Source of the DNA: Herbaspirillum huttiense
Lineage (GTDB): Bacteria > Pseudomonadota > Gammaproteobacteria > Burkholderiales > Burkholderiaceae_D
Length of the DNA stretch: 64,000 bases
Direction: 5' to 3'
Assembly: GCF_004367745.1 (NCBI RefSeq)
Contig: NZ_CP037993.1
Span: forward strand, 3,410,001-3,474,000
Below are positions 57,899 through 64,000 of the stretch, piece after piece; within the stretch, counting starts at the first letter, position 1; every line of letters begins with the position of its first letter. The position numbers and the translations under genes were made by a program. Below the pieces are notes generated by a model. That model saw nothing but the letters and a program-made list of their open reading frames with translations, was not told the origin of the DNA and made no database searches.

Positions 57899-58150
57899 GC
57901 TGGACTCCTCAAAAAGAAAAATGGACTGGGTGATCTTGTTTTCATGATTGTGCCTGAGACCGTGCAGCTTTTTGCATCGCATCAGACACTTTATGTACGC
58001 AGTATATTTAAACCAAATCGATATGAGTGAAAGCTTTTATCAATTTATCTTTGCGTTTTAGTCACAAGTGAGCTGATAATGGCTGCAACCCGCCGCACCA
58101 GTTCCGGCGCGGCTTTGCCGCCTGTTTTCAGGCGTTTGGAGAGTGCAGGC

Positions 58151-59059
58151 ATGGACCAGTTCAAGCAGATTTCGACCTTTGCCGAGGTGGCCGCCCGGGG
58201 CAGCCTGTCGGCGGCCGCCCGCGCCGAAGGCATCGCCCCGGCCATGATAGGCCGGCGGCTGGATGCGCTGGAGGAGCGCCTGGGCGTGAAACTGCTGCAG
58301 CGGACCACGCGCAAGATCGTGCTGACCAACGAAGGCGCGGCCTTCCTGGAAGACTGCCAGCGTATCCTGGCCGACCTGGAAGATGCCGAATCGGCGGTGT
58401 CCGAACGCAGCGCGCGCGCCAGCGGGCAACTGCTGATCTCGGCCCCGGCCGGTTTCGGCCGCCAGCACGTGGCACCGCTGGTCCCCTCCTTCCTGGCCGA
58501 GCACCGCGATGTCACCCTCACGCTGAACCTGAACGACCGCATCGCCGACGTCATCGGGGAAGGCATCGACGTCGCCATTCGCATCGCCACCCTGACCGAC
58601 TCCAACCTGGTGAGCGTGAAGCTGGCCGAGAACCATCGGGTGATCGTCGCTGCGCCCTCCTACTTGCGCCGTCACGGCACGCCGGCCAGTCCTGATGAGC
58701 TGGTGCGCCACAACTGCCTGGCCATGAGCAGCGAAGGCAGCCAGCGCGGCTGGACGCTCAAGCAATCGGGCAAGGTCAGCGTCTACAAGGTCGGCGGCAA
58801 CATGGTCTGCAATGATGGCGAGGTGCTGCACAACTGGGCGCTGGCCGGGCGTGGTCTGGCCTGGCGCTCGATGTGGGAGGTGGGTGCGGCGATCGAGGCC
58901 GGCGAACTGGTGACCGTGCTGGACAAATTCGCCGCCCCGGCCCCCTCCATCTATGCGGTCTTCGCGCAGCGTCGGCACCTGCCGCTGCGCATTCGCGCCT
59001 TCGTGGATTTTCTGCGGCACGCCTATGCGCAGCCGGACTACTGGAAGCAGCGCCTCTGA
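58151..59059 (+). CDS. LysR-family transcriptional regulator, divergent from aceB
   Basis: A 302-aa regulator with an N-terminal winged helix (FAEVAARGSLSAAARAEGIA; IGRRLDALEERLGVKLLQRT) and a two-lobe effector domain (from about 90, GQLLISAPAGFGRQHVAPLV). The CrgA-like wording is typical of the large proteobacterial LysR subgroup. Divergence from aceB makes control of malate synthase likely but unproven. The ATG at 58151 follows GGAGAGTGCAGGC. AT-rich sequence at 57985-58060 is the likely shared operator. Confidence 0.9.
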   Translation: MDQFKQISTFAEVAARGSLSAAARAEGIAPAMIGRRLDALEERLGVKLLQRTTRKIVLTNEGAAFLEDCQRILADLEDAESAVSERSARASGQLLISAPAGFGRQHVAPLVPSFLAEHRDVTLTLNLNDRIADVIGEGIDVAIRIATLTDSNLVSVKLAENHRVIVAAPSYLRRHGTPASPDELVRHNCLAMSSEGSQRGWTLKQSGKVSVYKVGGNMVCNDGEVLHNWALAGRGLAWRSMWEVGAAIEAGELVTVLDKFAAPAPSIYAVFAQRRHLPLRIRAFVDFLRHAYAQPDYWKQRL

Positions 59060-59070
59060 TCCCTGACGGC

Positions 59071-60072
59071 TCACTTGTGTCCCGCGCTGCCGCCCCAGCT
59101 ACTGCCTGAGGACACTGAGTAGTCCTCTTCCTCTGCCTGAATCATTTGATGGACGAGGGCCACGCACGTGACGATGACCGCATAGAGCGCGTAGCCTCGC
59201 AGCACGGATTGGGCCTGCCCTTTTTCTCCCATCGCCTTGAGCAAGCGCGCAGGCAGATACACCGCGGCCAAGGTCAGGAGGAACACCCAGGTCTGGCGCA
59301 TGCTCCAGATGAAGTCGCTGGCCCAGTAAAATCCCAAGGTCATCACCAGGTAGCACACCACCGACGTATGCGCCGATCCCATCGGACTCAGTTCGATGTC
59401 CTCGCTCGACGGATGTGTGGCCACACCGTGCGAGGGAACGGGTTCCTGTTGTGCGGCGGGTTCAGGCAGACTGATCAGCGCCTCCAGCGGCATCCGCTTT
59501 CCCAGATAAAGCACGGGCGTATCGCCAAGCGAATAGTCCAGCATCAGGACGCCATCGCCCGCCTCCAGATCGACCATGCGCGCGCGCTGCCGAGCAGACC
59601 GGGTCATGGCCCATTCGCCCTCGCCACCGCTGCAAGCTACATCGCGCACCGCACTGACCACCCAGCTTCGGTCGAATAACTTCACGCGCATGCGTGGCTT
59701 GAGTTGATCGAATCTCGGCAAGGCTTGCTCAAGATCGACCCGGGAGACGATGGCGTAGCGTCCCCCGGCTTCCAGCAAGCGCCATTCCAGCGAGTCGCCC
59801 CGCATCTTCAGCCACCACTGGTTCCAGACACGCGCGCCAGTTCGCCACTGGCGTTGCCCCACGATGCTGAAGGCGCGCCCTTCGAAGCAGCCCATTCGGC
59901 CGATCGGCAGCGGACCGGCGCCCTTTGCCAGGGCCGGCATCCTGGAGACGCCACGGGTCTTCTGATTACGCCTGTCGACCACGGCGCGGCAGTACACGCA
60001 CACCGCCATGGTCGAGGCCAGGCTGTGGAATTCGACGTACTTCTCGCAGGACGGGCAAGTGACAGTCCACAT
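59071..60072 (-). CDS. Zinc-ribbon DUF4178 membrane protein with GHK tail
   Basis: A 333-aa protein, the last gene of the polyamine/membrane set. An N-terminal zinc ribbon has Cys6/Cys9 and Cys25/Cys28 (TCPSC ... AVCVYC), then a DUF4178-type beta domain (about 50-195), three membrane helices (about 236-258, 263-282 and 295-312) and a C-terminal tail ending SSWGGSAGHK. The ribbon spacing is identical to that of the larger DUF4178 protein upstream, so the two are paralogues; this copy has lost the second ribbon and second DUF4178 unit. It starts 151 bases after the decarboxylase gene. DUF4178 function is unknown. Confidence 0.78.
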   Translation of the reverse strand: MWTVTCPSCEKYVEFHSLASTMAVCVYCRAVVDRRNQKTRGVSRMPALAKGAGPLPIGRMGCFEGRAFSIVGQRQWRTGARVWNQWWLKMRGDSLEWRLLEAGGRYAIVSRVDLEQALPRFDQLKPRMRVKLFDRSWVVSAVRDVACSGGEGEWAMTRSARQRARMVDLEAGDGVLMLDYSLGDTPVLYLGKRMPLEALISLPEPAAQQEPVPSHGVATHPSSEDIELSPMGSAHTSVVCYLVMTLGFYWASDFIWSMRQTWVFLLTLAAVYLPARLLKAMGEKGQAQSVLRGYALYAVIVTCVALVHQMIQAEEEDYSVSSGSSWGGSAGHK

Positions 60073-60223
60073 GATTCACGCTTGGCAGAATGAAAAGCGC
60101 GCATCTTAAGACAAAGAAAATGGCCTGACCAACGAAATTCCGGCCTTGTCGATCATCGCCGGAACCGCGCCCAGCCTGGTTTGCGGCGTGACTACTGCAA
60201 CCCTGATCAATACCCGTGATATG

Positions 60224-60610
60224 TCAGGCGCACGTCGCCATCGGCAGCAGGCGTACCTGACGCTCGATCAGCTGGCGATGCAGCTGTTCAGGTTGCAGCC
60301 CCGCCACGATGATCTCCAGGGCCTGTTCCACCTGCAATGCGCCGCAAAGGAAAATGTCGAGCGCAGCAAAGCGCGCTTCCGGCCAGGTATGAATGGAAAG
60401 GTGGGATTCGGCCAGCAACAGCACGCCGGTGACGCCCTGCTGCGGCCCGAAGTGATGAAAATGGCCCTGCAGCACGGTCGCCCCGGCATGAGCCGCCGCC
60501 TGCCGCAAGAGGGATTCGATCGCCACGGGATCGCACAGACGCGCAGCGTCGATGCCATCCAGATCGGCCAGCAGATGCTGGCCACGGGCGGGGAAGGCGT
60601 TGGCGCTCAC
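60224..60610 (-). CDS. speD: S-adenosylmethionine decarboxylase (prokaryotic class 1B)
   Basis: Makes decarboxylated SAM, the aminopropyl donor for spermidine. The 128-aa proenzyme has the self-cleavage motif LAESHLSIHTWPE: Ser69 becomes the pyruvoyl group, and His74 and Cys89 complete the site (Thermotoga numbering Ser63/His68/Cys83). The start is a GTG overlapping the microprotein stop (GTGA), with GGAGG upstream; a longer frame would run through the microprotein in another phase. Together with the divergent aminopropyltransferase it forms a polyamine branch inside a membrane-protein operon. Confidence 0.92.
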   Translation of the reverse strand: MSANAFPARGQHLLADLDGIDAARLCDPVAIESLLRQAAAHAGATVLQGHFHHFGPQQGVTGVLLLAESHLSIHTWPEARFAALDIFLCGALQVEQALEIIVAGLQPEQLHRQLIERQVRLLPMATCA

Positions 60611-60768
60611 TTGTGCCCGCCTCCGCCGCCCCAGGATCCGCCCGAACTGGAGGACGACCAACTGCTGCCGGAGGACGAGCGCGAACTGGAGAAGCTGGTC
60701 GAGCCCCAGTTGTACAGCGTCGAGATCGCGATGATGAACAAGGCGTAGAGCACGAAGAGGATCTTCAT
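60607..60768 (-). CDS. 53-residue Ser/Gly-rich membrane microprotein with GHK tail
   Basis: Read directly from the minus strand. Residues 1-17 (MKILFVLYALFIIAIST) form one membrane helix or uncleaved signal; the rest is almost only Ser, Gly and Trp (SSSRSSSGSSW, then SSGGSWGGGGGHK). Its ATG shares one base with the upstream DUF4178 stop (TGATG) and its stop overlaps the speD start (GTGA), so it is coupled on both sides, which strongly supports real translation. Its terminal Trp-Gly-Gly...Gly-His-Lys matches the end of the DUF4178 protein two genes on. Function unknown. Confidence 0.75.
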   Translation of the reverse strand: MKILFVLYALFIIAISTLYNWGSTSFSSSRSSSGSSWSSSSSGGSWGGGGGHK

Positions 60769-62207
60769 CAGAAATCATTCCCGTCGAGCTTGTAGGCCGG
60801 GGCGTAGATCAGGGTCAAGGTAATGAGGCCACTCCAGAAATGATCGTAGCCAAGAATGGGAATGCAATTCAGGATCACGAAGAGGACCGCCATCACGTGC
60901 GCCAGGGTCATGAAGGACATGCCCGGTGCAGCGCGCGCAGTCTCGGACGCGACTTCCTTCCCCAGCCAGGCCCTGAGCTGGTCGGGCGAGACCGGCTTGG
61001 CTTCGGACCAGGTGGCTTCCTCTGCCGTCACTTCCAGCGTCAAGCTCTTGCTGCCTTTGCCGTACTGGACCACGCGCGTGACGTCGCCCACGGACACCTT
61101 CCAGTTGAAGGCACCGACCGCATAAGTGACCCGTGCCTCGGCTTCGTATTGCATGGGCAGGCGCAAGCGGCCCTGCGTGACACCATCCGCCCCCGACATG
61201 TCCGGCCAGGTCTGGAGCACCGACGCGGTACTCCAGCCCTCGTCGGCTTCGACCAGCCAGAGAAAGCCGCGCCGTTCGTTGTGCAGCAGGTATTCGGTCC
61301 ACTGCTCGTCATCATCGGTGCGCCGCATGGCGCCGATGACTTCGAACCTGGCACCGGCAATGGTGGCCTGCGTACCCAGTTCCAGCGTCAGCGCGGCCGC
61401 CGCGATCTTCTCTTGTGCGGCCACCACCTCGGCCTTGACGCCGGTCAGTGCGATCTGGCTGTGACAGGACTGGCACACCAGGTGTTCGGTCTGGCGCGGC
61501 AGGAAGCGAATGGCGGTGCCGCATGCGGGGCAGGTCATCGACCCCAGCTTGCCCTGATAGCGATAGCTGCCGGCGCGCACGGTATCGTCGTCGCGCAGGA
61601 ATTCACATTTGAGCGATTCCAGCGTGACGCTCTTGCCCTGGTACAGCACCGGCACTTCCTCATCGGAGAAATCCAGCGTGACGAAGCGATCCGCCACATG
61701 CAGGTCCGCTACGCGCGCCTGCCATCCGTCGCGCAGCCCCAGCGGCAGTTCGCCCTGGCCGCCGGTACAACGGGCGGTCCGCACATCGCCCACCACATGG
61801 GGGATGCCGCCGATCTCCACGCGGGTCAGCGGCTTGAGTTCGTCGAAACGCGGCCAGGTTTGCGTGGCGGCGGTCCGCCGGGTCACCGTATAGAGCCCGG
61901 AGGCATCCGAGAGCCACCATTCCTGCTGGCCATCGCCGACCTGCAGGGCCCATTCGTTCCACAAGCCGCCGTCATATTGCAGCTGGATGCGTCCGACCAC
62001 GGTGAACGCCTGGCCCTCGATGAATCCGCTGGTGCCGATCTGGATGGGCGAATAATCGTCGAGCACCTCGGAGACCTGCCCCAGCGTGTGGGCAGCCGAG
62101 CCGTCCTTGTAGACGGTGGTGCGGCAATAGCTGCACACCGCCATGACCGAGGCCAGCGACTTGAATTCAGTGGGTGCCCCGCAATTGGGGCAGCTTGCTG
62201 TCTGCAT
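60768..62207 (-). CDS. Double zinc-ribbon, double DUF4178 membrane protein
   Basis: A 479-aa protein. Order: zinc ribbon 1 (Cys6/Cys9/Cys25/Cys28), DUF4178 unit 1 (about 55-195; GFIEGQAFTVVGRIQLQYDG), zinc ribbon 2 (Cys226/Cys229/Cys245/Cys248), DUF4178 unit 2 (about 275-420; GARFEVIGAMRRTDDDEQW), then two membrane helices (about 434-456 and 460-476). The internal duplication is plain: each ribbon is followed by a beta-rich unit with a WNEW or WTEYLL strand. Predicted topology puts the ribbons in the cytoplasm. Function unknown; the family recurs beside AdoMetDC, DUF350 and SPFH genes. Confidence 0.82.
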   Translation of the reverse strand: MQTASCPNCGAPTEFKSLASVMAVCSYCRTTVYKDGSAAHTLGQVSEVLDDYSPIQIGTSGFIEGQAFTVVGRIQLQYDGGLWNEWALQVGDGQQEWWLSDASGLYTVTRRTAATQTWPRFDELKPLTRVEIGGIPHVVGDVRTARCTGGQGELPLGLRDGWQARVADLHVADRFVTLDFSDEEVPVLYQGKSVTLESLKCEFLRDDDTVRAGSYRYQGKLGSMTCPACGTAIRFLPRQTEHLVCQSCHSQIALTGVKAEVVAAQEKIAAAALTLELGTQATIAGARFEVIGAMRRTDDDEQWTEYLLHNERRGFLWLVEADEGWSTASVLQTWPDMSGADGVTQGRLRLPMQYEAEARVTYAVGAFNWKVSVGDVTRVVQYGKGSKSLTLEVTAEEATWSEAKPVSPDQLRAWLGKEVASETARAAPGMSFMTLAHVMAVLFVILNCIPILGYDHFWSGLITLTLIYAPAYKLDGNDF

Positions 62208-62223
62208 GAGTCAACCAGAGAAG

Positions 62224-62253
62224 CGCCGGCAGGCGCAGGCCCGCCTGCCGGCG
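62224..62253. other. Perfect 12-bp hairpin inside the operon
   Basis: CGCCGGCAGGCG, six-base loop, CGCCTGCCGGCG, in the 77-base gap between the SPFH and DUF4178 genes. No T run follows, so it is more likely an mRNA-stability or processing element than a terminator. It may set different levels for genes on each side. Confidence 0.65.
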
Positions 62254-62284
62254 GGAAGCATGTGGGGAAAATGCAGGCGCACCT

Positions 62285-63322
62285 TCAGCCAATCAGTTTC
62301 TTCAGGACCTCGGCTTTGGCGGCATCGTAATCGGCGGCGCTGATCAGGCCTTGATCCAGCAACTGCTTCAACTGGCCCAGCCGCTCCGCGGGTGTCGGGC
62401 CGGCGGCGGCCGCAGGAGCGGCGGCGGCGTGGCCCTGAGCGCCCGCTGCGCCAGTCCCCAGGGCATCGGCCATGACCTGCCCCATCGAGACGCCCGTGGC
62501 CAATCCAGCCCCCAGTCCTGCCAGGCCACCTTCGTTGCCGGCCGCAATCGGAATTGCCTCGGCCGCCTGGACGCGCGCATATCCGGCGGCCTTGGCGGCA
62601 TCCAGCCCGCCCTTCATGCCGGCCGCGATGCGCTGGTCCAGCGCCACTTGCAGGTCATCCGGCAGATTGAAGCTGGCGATGTTGAACTGGTCCAGCGTCA
62701 GGCCGTATTGCGCAAAACTCAGGGCCATGGCGTCGCGCACCGTGTTGGCCATGAGCGTCTGGTTGGCCGCCAGGTCGAGGAAGGCGCTCTGCGCATTGCC
62801 CAGGGAATTGGCCAGCGTGGAGAGCAGGATGCCCTGCAGCTGGTCTTCAAAGTCTTCGCGGGTGTACACCTCGCGGGTGCCGCTGATGCGCGAGAAGAAC
62901 ACGCGCGGATCCGACAGGGCATACGAATACATGCCAAAGGCACGCACGCGGATCATGTCGAAATCCTTGTCGCGGATCGTGATCGGCTGCGGCGTGCCCC
63001 ACTTGCGACCGGTCTGCAGGCGGGTACTGAAGAAATAGACATCCGACTTGAAGGGCGACTCGAACAGCTTGTCCCAATTCTTCAGGTTGGTCAGCACCGG
63101 CAGGGTGCGGGTGGTGAGCGTGTAATTGCCGGGGGTGAAGATATCGGCCACCTGCCCTTCGTTGACGAAGACAGCGAGCTGCGATTCGCGCACCGTCAGG
63201 GTGGCACCATTCTGGATTTCAAAATCCTGCATCGGATAGCGCCAGGCCAGCACGCCTTCCTGGTCCTCATTCCATTGCAGGACATCGATGAATTGCTTCT
63301 TGATGAATGATCCGAGATTCAT
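62285..63322 (-). CDS. SPFH-domain protein with C-terminal SHOCT (YdjI-like)
   Basis: A 345-aa protein of the SPFH/virion-core family. The N-terminus (FIKKQFIDVLQWNEDQEGVL) and VRESQLAVFVNEGQVADIFTPG are typical; an Ala/Gly-rich linker (about 245-308) precedes a SHOCT-like helical pair at the end (ERLGQLKQLLDQGLISAADY). No membrane helix is seen; SPFH proteins oligomerise at membranes. B. subtilis YdjI, of this family, helps recruit the phage-shock protein PspA to the membrane. It follows DUF350 by 39 bases. No PspA gene is in the window. Confidence 0.88.
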   Translation of the reverse strand: MNLGSFIKKQFIDVLQWNEDQEGVLAWRYPMQDFEIQNGATLTVRESQLAVFVNEGQVADIFTPGNYTLTTRTLPVLTNLKNWDKLFESPFKSDVYFFSTRLQTGRKWGTPQPITIRDKDFDMIRVRAFGMYSYALSDPRVFFSRISGTREVYTREDFEDQLQGILLSTLANSLGNAQSAFLDLAANQTLMANTVRDAMALSFAQYGLTLDQFNIASFNLPDDLQVALDQRIAAGMKGGLDAAKAAGYARVQAAEAIPIAAGNEGGLAGLGAGLATGVSMGQVMADALGTGAAGAQGHAAAAPAAAAGPTPAERLGQLKQLLDQGLISAADYDAAKAEVLKKLIG

Positions 63323-63361
63323 GCGGCACTCCGGGGGGATGAAGGATGAACAATGAAGAGG

Positions 63362-63748
63362 TCAGGAAATGCAGGCCGCATTGATGGCCCCGATGCACAG
63401 CGAGATCGTGCCCATCAGGCCACCGAAGGCGACATTGTCGGTTTCGATATGTTCGCGTGAAATGCGCAGTCCGCGCGTGGTCACCAGATAAGCCAGCAGC
63501 TGTACCACCAGCGCACCGGCTGCCCAGGCAAAGAATTGCTGGTAATCGTTGGTATGCAGGATGGAGGAGGCGATGGTGAGTGAGAAGCCGCCCATCGCCC
63601 CTCCCAGCGACATCGCCGCAGCGCGGTTGCCTTGTCGGATCAACAAGACTTCATCATAAGGAGTGACCCAGGTATATACCTTGAAAAAGACCGCCAATAG
63701 AATAGCGGCCAGCAAGAGATGAAGCGCGTAGTTGAGGATGGCAGGCAA
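63362..63748 (-). CDS. DUF350 (YjfL-like) membrane protein
   Basis: A 128-aa protein with four membrane helices in two similar halves: LLLAAILLAVFFKVYTWVTP with NRAAAMSLGGAMGGFSLTIA, then the second pair ending GTISLCIGAINAACIS. This matches E. coli YjfL. The start appears to be TTG with GAGA upstream and is uncertain. It is the first leftward gene, 54 bases from the divergent aminopropyltransferase start. E. coli yjfL also lies with a PspA-like gene and a glutathionylspermidine-synthase-like ATP-grasp gene, another polyamine link. Confidence 0.87.
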   Translation of the reverse strand: MPAILNYALHLLLAAILLAVFFKVYTWVTPYDEVLLIRQGNRAAAMSLGGAMGGFSLTIASSILHTNDYQQFFAWAAGALVVQLLAYLVTTRGLRISREHIETDNVAFGGLMGTISLCIGAINAACIS

Positions 63749-63802
63749 AACGATTCTCGCGTGGTGGCATCAAGACCTGCATATTAAGCCATAAAAAAAT
63801 TC

Positions 63803-64000
63803 ATGATCAACAGAATACTGGTGTTGTCGATTTTCGTGGTCGCCTCGTGCGGCCTCGCCTACGAACTGATTGCAGGCGCACTGTCGAGCTACCTGCTGGG
63901 GGACTCGGTGCTGCAGTTCTCCACCATCATCGGCTGCTATCTGTTTGCCATGGGGGTGGGCGCGCATGTCTCCAAATACGTCAAGGATGAAGACGTGCTG
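63803..64000 (+). CDS. Membrane-embedded spermidine-synthase-type protein (partial, N-terminus)
   Basis: Sixty-six codons before the window ends. The sequence ([20 protein letters not shown], then [20 protein letters not shown]) is typical of the multi-helix N-terminal membrane domain found fused to a spermidine synthase domain. The catalytic domain lies outside, so its presence is inferred. Beside a SAM decarboxylase it would give an aminopropyltransferase held in the membrane. Divergent from the DUF350 gene. Confidence 0.82.
   Translation, partial: MINRILVLSIFVVASCGLAYELIAGALSSYLLGDSVLQFSTIIGCYLFAMGVGAHVSKYVKDEDVL

Noticed and set aside
60146-60748. 200-codon rightward frame opposite speD
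   Set aside because: Antisense to speD and the microprotein, whose overlapping starts and stops fix the true strand.

Overview
The window reads as chromosomal DNA of a GC-rich betaproteobacterium. The gene set (sdh/mdh/acn block, phaC-phaB-phaR, flhDC, DUF2863 protein, BamD, Mfd, IspDF) and protein wording fit the Oxalobacteraceae, most likely Herbaspirillum or a close relative. This is an inference from recognised proteins, not a database result. There are no rRNA or tRNA genes, prophage, insertion sequences or CRISPR arrays that I can see. It looks like core genome with a few accessory-looking blocks.

Layout. (1) 1-8.8 kb: TCA-cycle block with sdhC-sdhD-sdhA (leftward, sdhA cut by the window edge), a HutC-type GntR regulator, then rightward mdh, a CitE-like lyase, a lysozyme-inhibitor-like secreted protein and acnA. 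A perfect 18-bp palindrome touches the mdh promoter. (2) 8.9-18.4 kb: a DUF2863 protein, then a leftward motility block: flhD-flhC, a membrane methyltransferase, and motA-motB-cheZ-like-cheY-cheA-cheW behind a good sigma-28 promoter. (3) 19-28.8 kb: a trans-sulfuration PLP enzyme, rimO, the PHB genes phaC-phaB-phaR, and a TauE/SafE transporter with a divergent LysR regulator. (4) 28.8-38 kb: pgeF, rluD, bamD, yaaA, a chemoreceptor with a CheR-docking tail, a winged-helix/PIN pair, a methionine-type aminotransferase and a YfcG-like GST. (5) 38-49.2 kb: a GAF/PAS/GGDEF protein, a MaoC hydratase and a complete wspA-B-C-D-E-F-R operon, the surface-sensing cyclic-di-GMP system. (6) 49.4-59 kb: DUF4870 protein, serB, mfd, ispD-ispF, a cold-shock protein, and aceB with a divergent LysR regulator.

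(7) 59-64 kb is the most unusual part. A leftward, tightly packed set encodes a DUF350 membrane protein, an SPFH/SHOCT protein, a zinc-ribbon DUF4178 membrane protein, a 53-residue Ser/Gly-rich membrane microprotein, S-adenosylmethionine decarboxylase and a second zinc-ribbon DUF4178 protein. Divergent from it starts a membrane-embedded spermidine-synthase-type protein. Two of these products, the microprotein and the second DUF4178 protein, end in the same kind of tail: Ser-rich, then Trp-Gly-Gly and a terminal Gly-His-Lys. I read this as a polyamine-linked membrane or envelope-stress system. Pieces of such neighbourhoods are known from comparative genomics, but as far as I know the function is not established, and the shared GHK tail looks undescribed.

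Start codons were chosen from Shine-Dalgarno spacing, overlaps and family length; uncertain ones are flagged in the entries.
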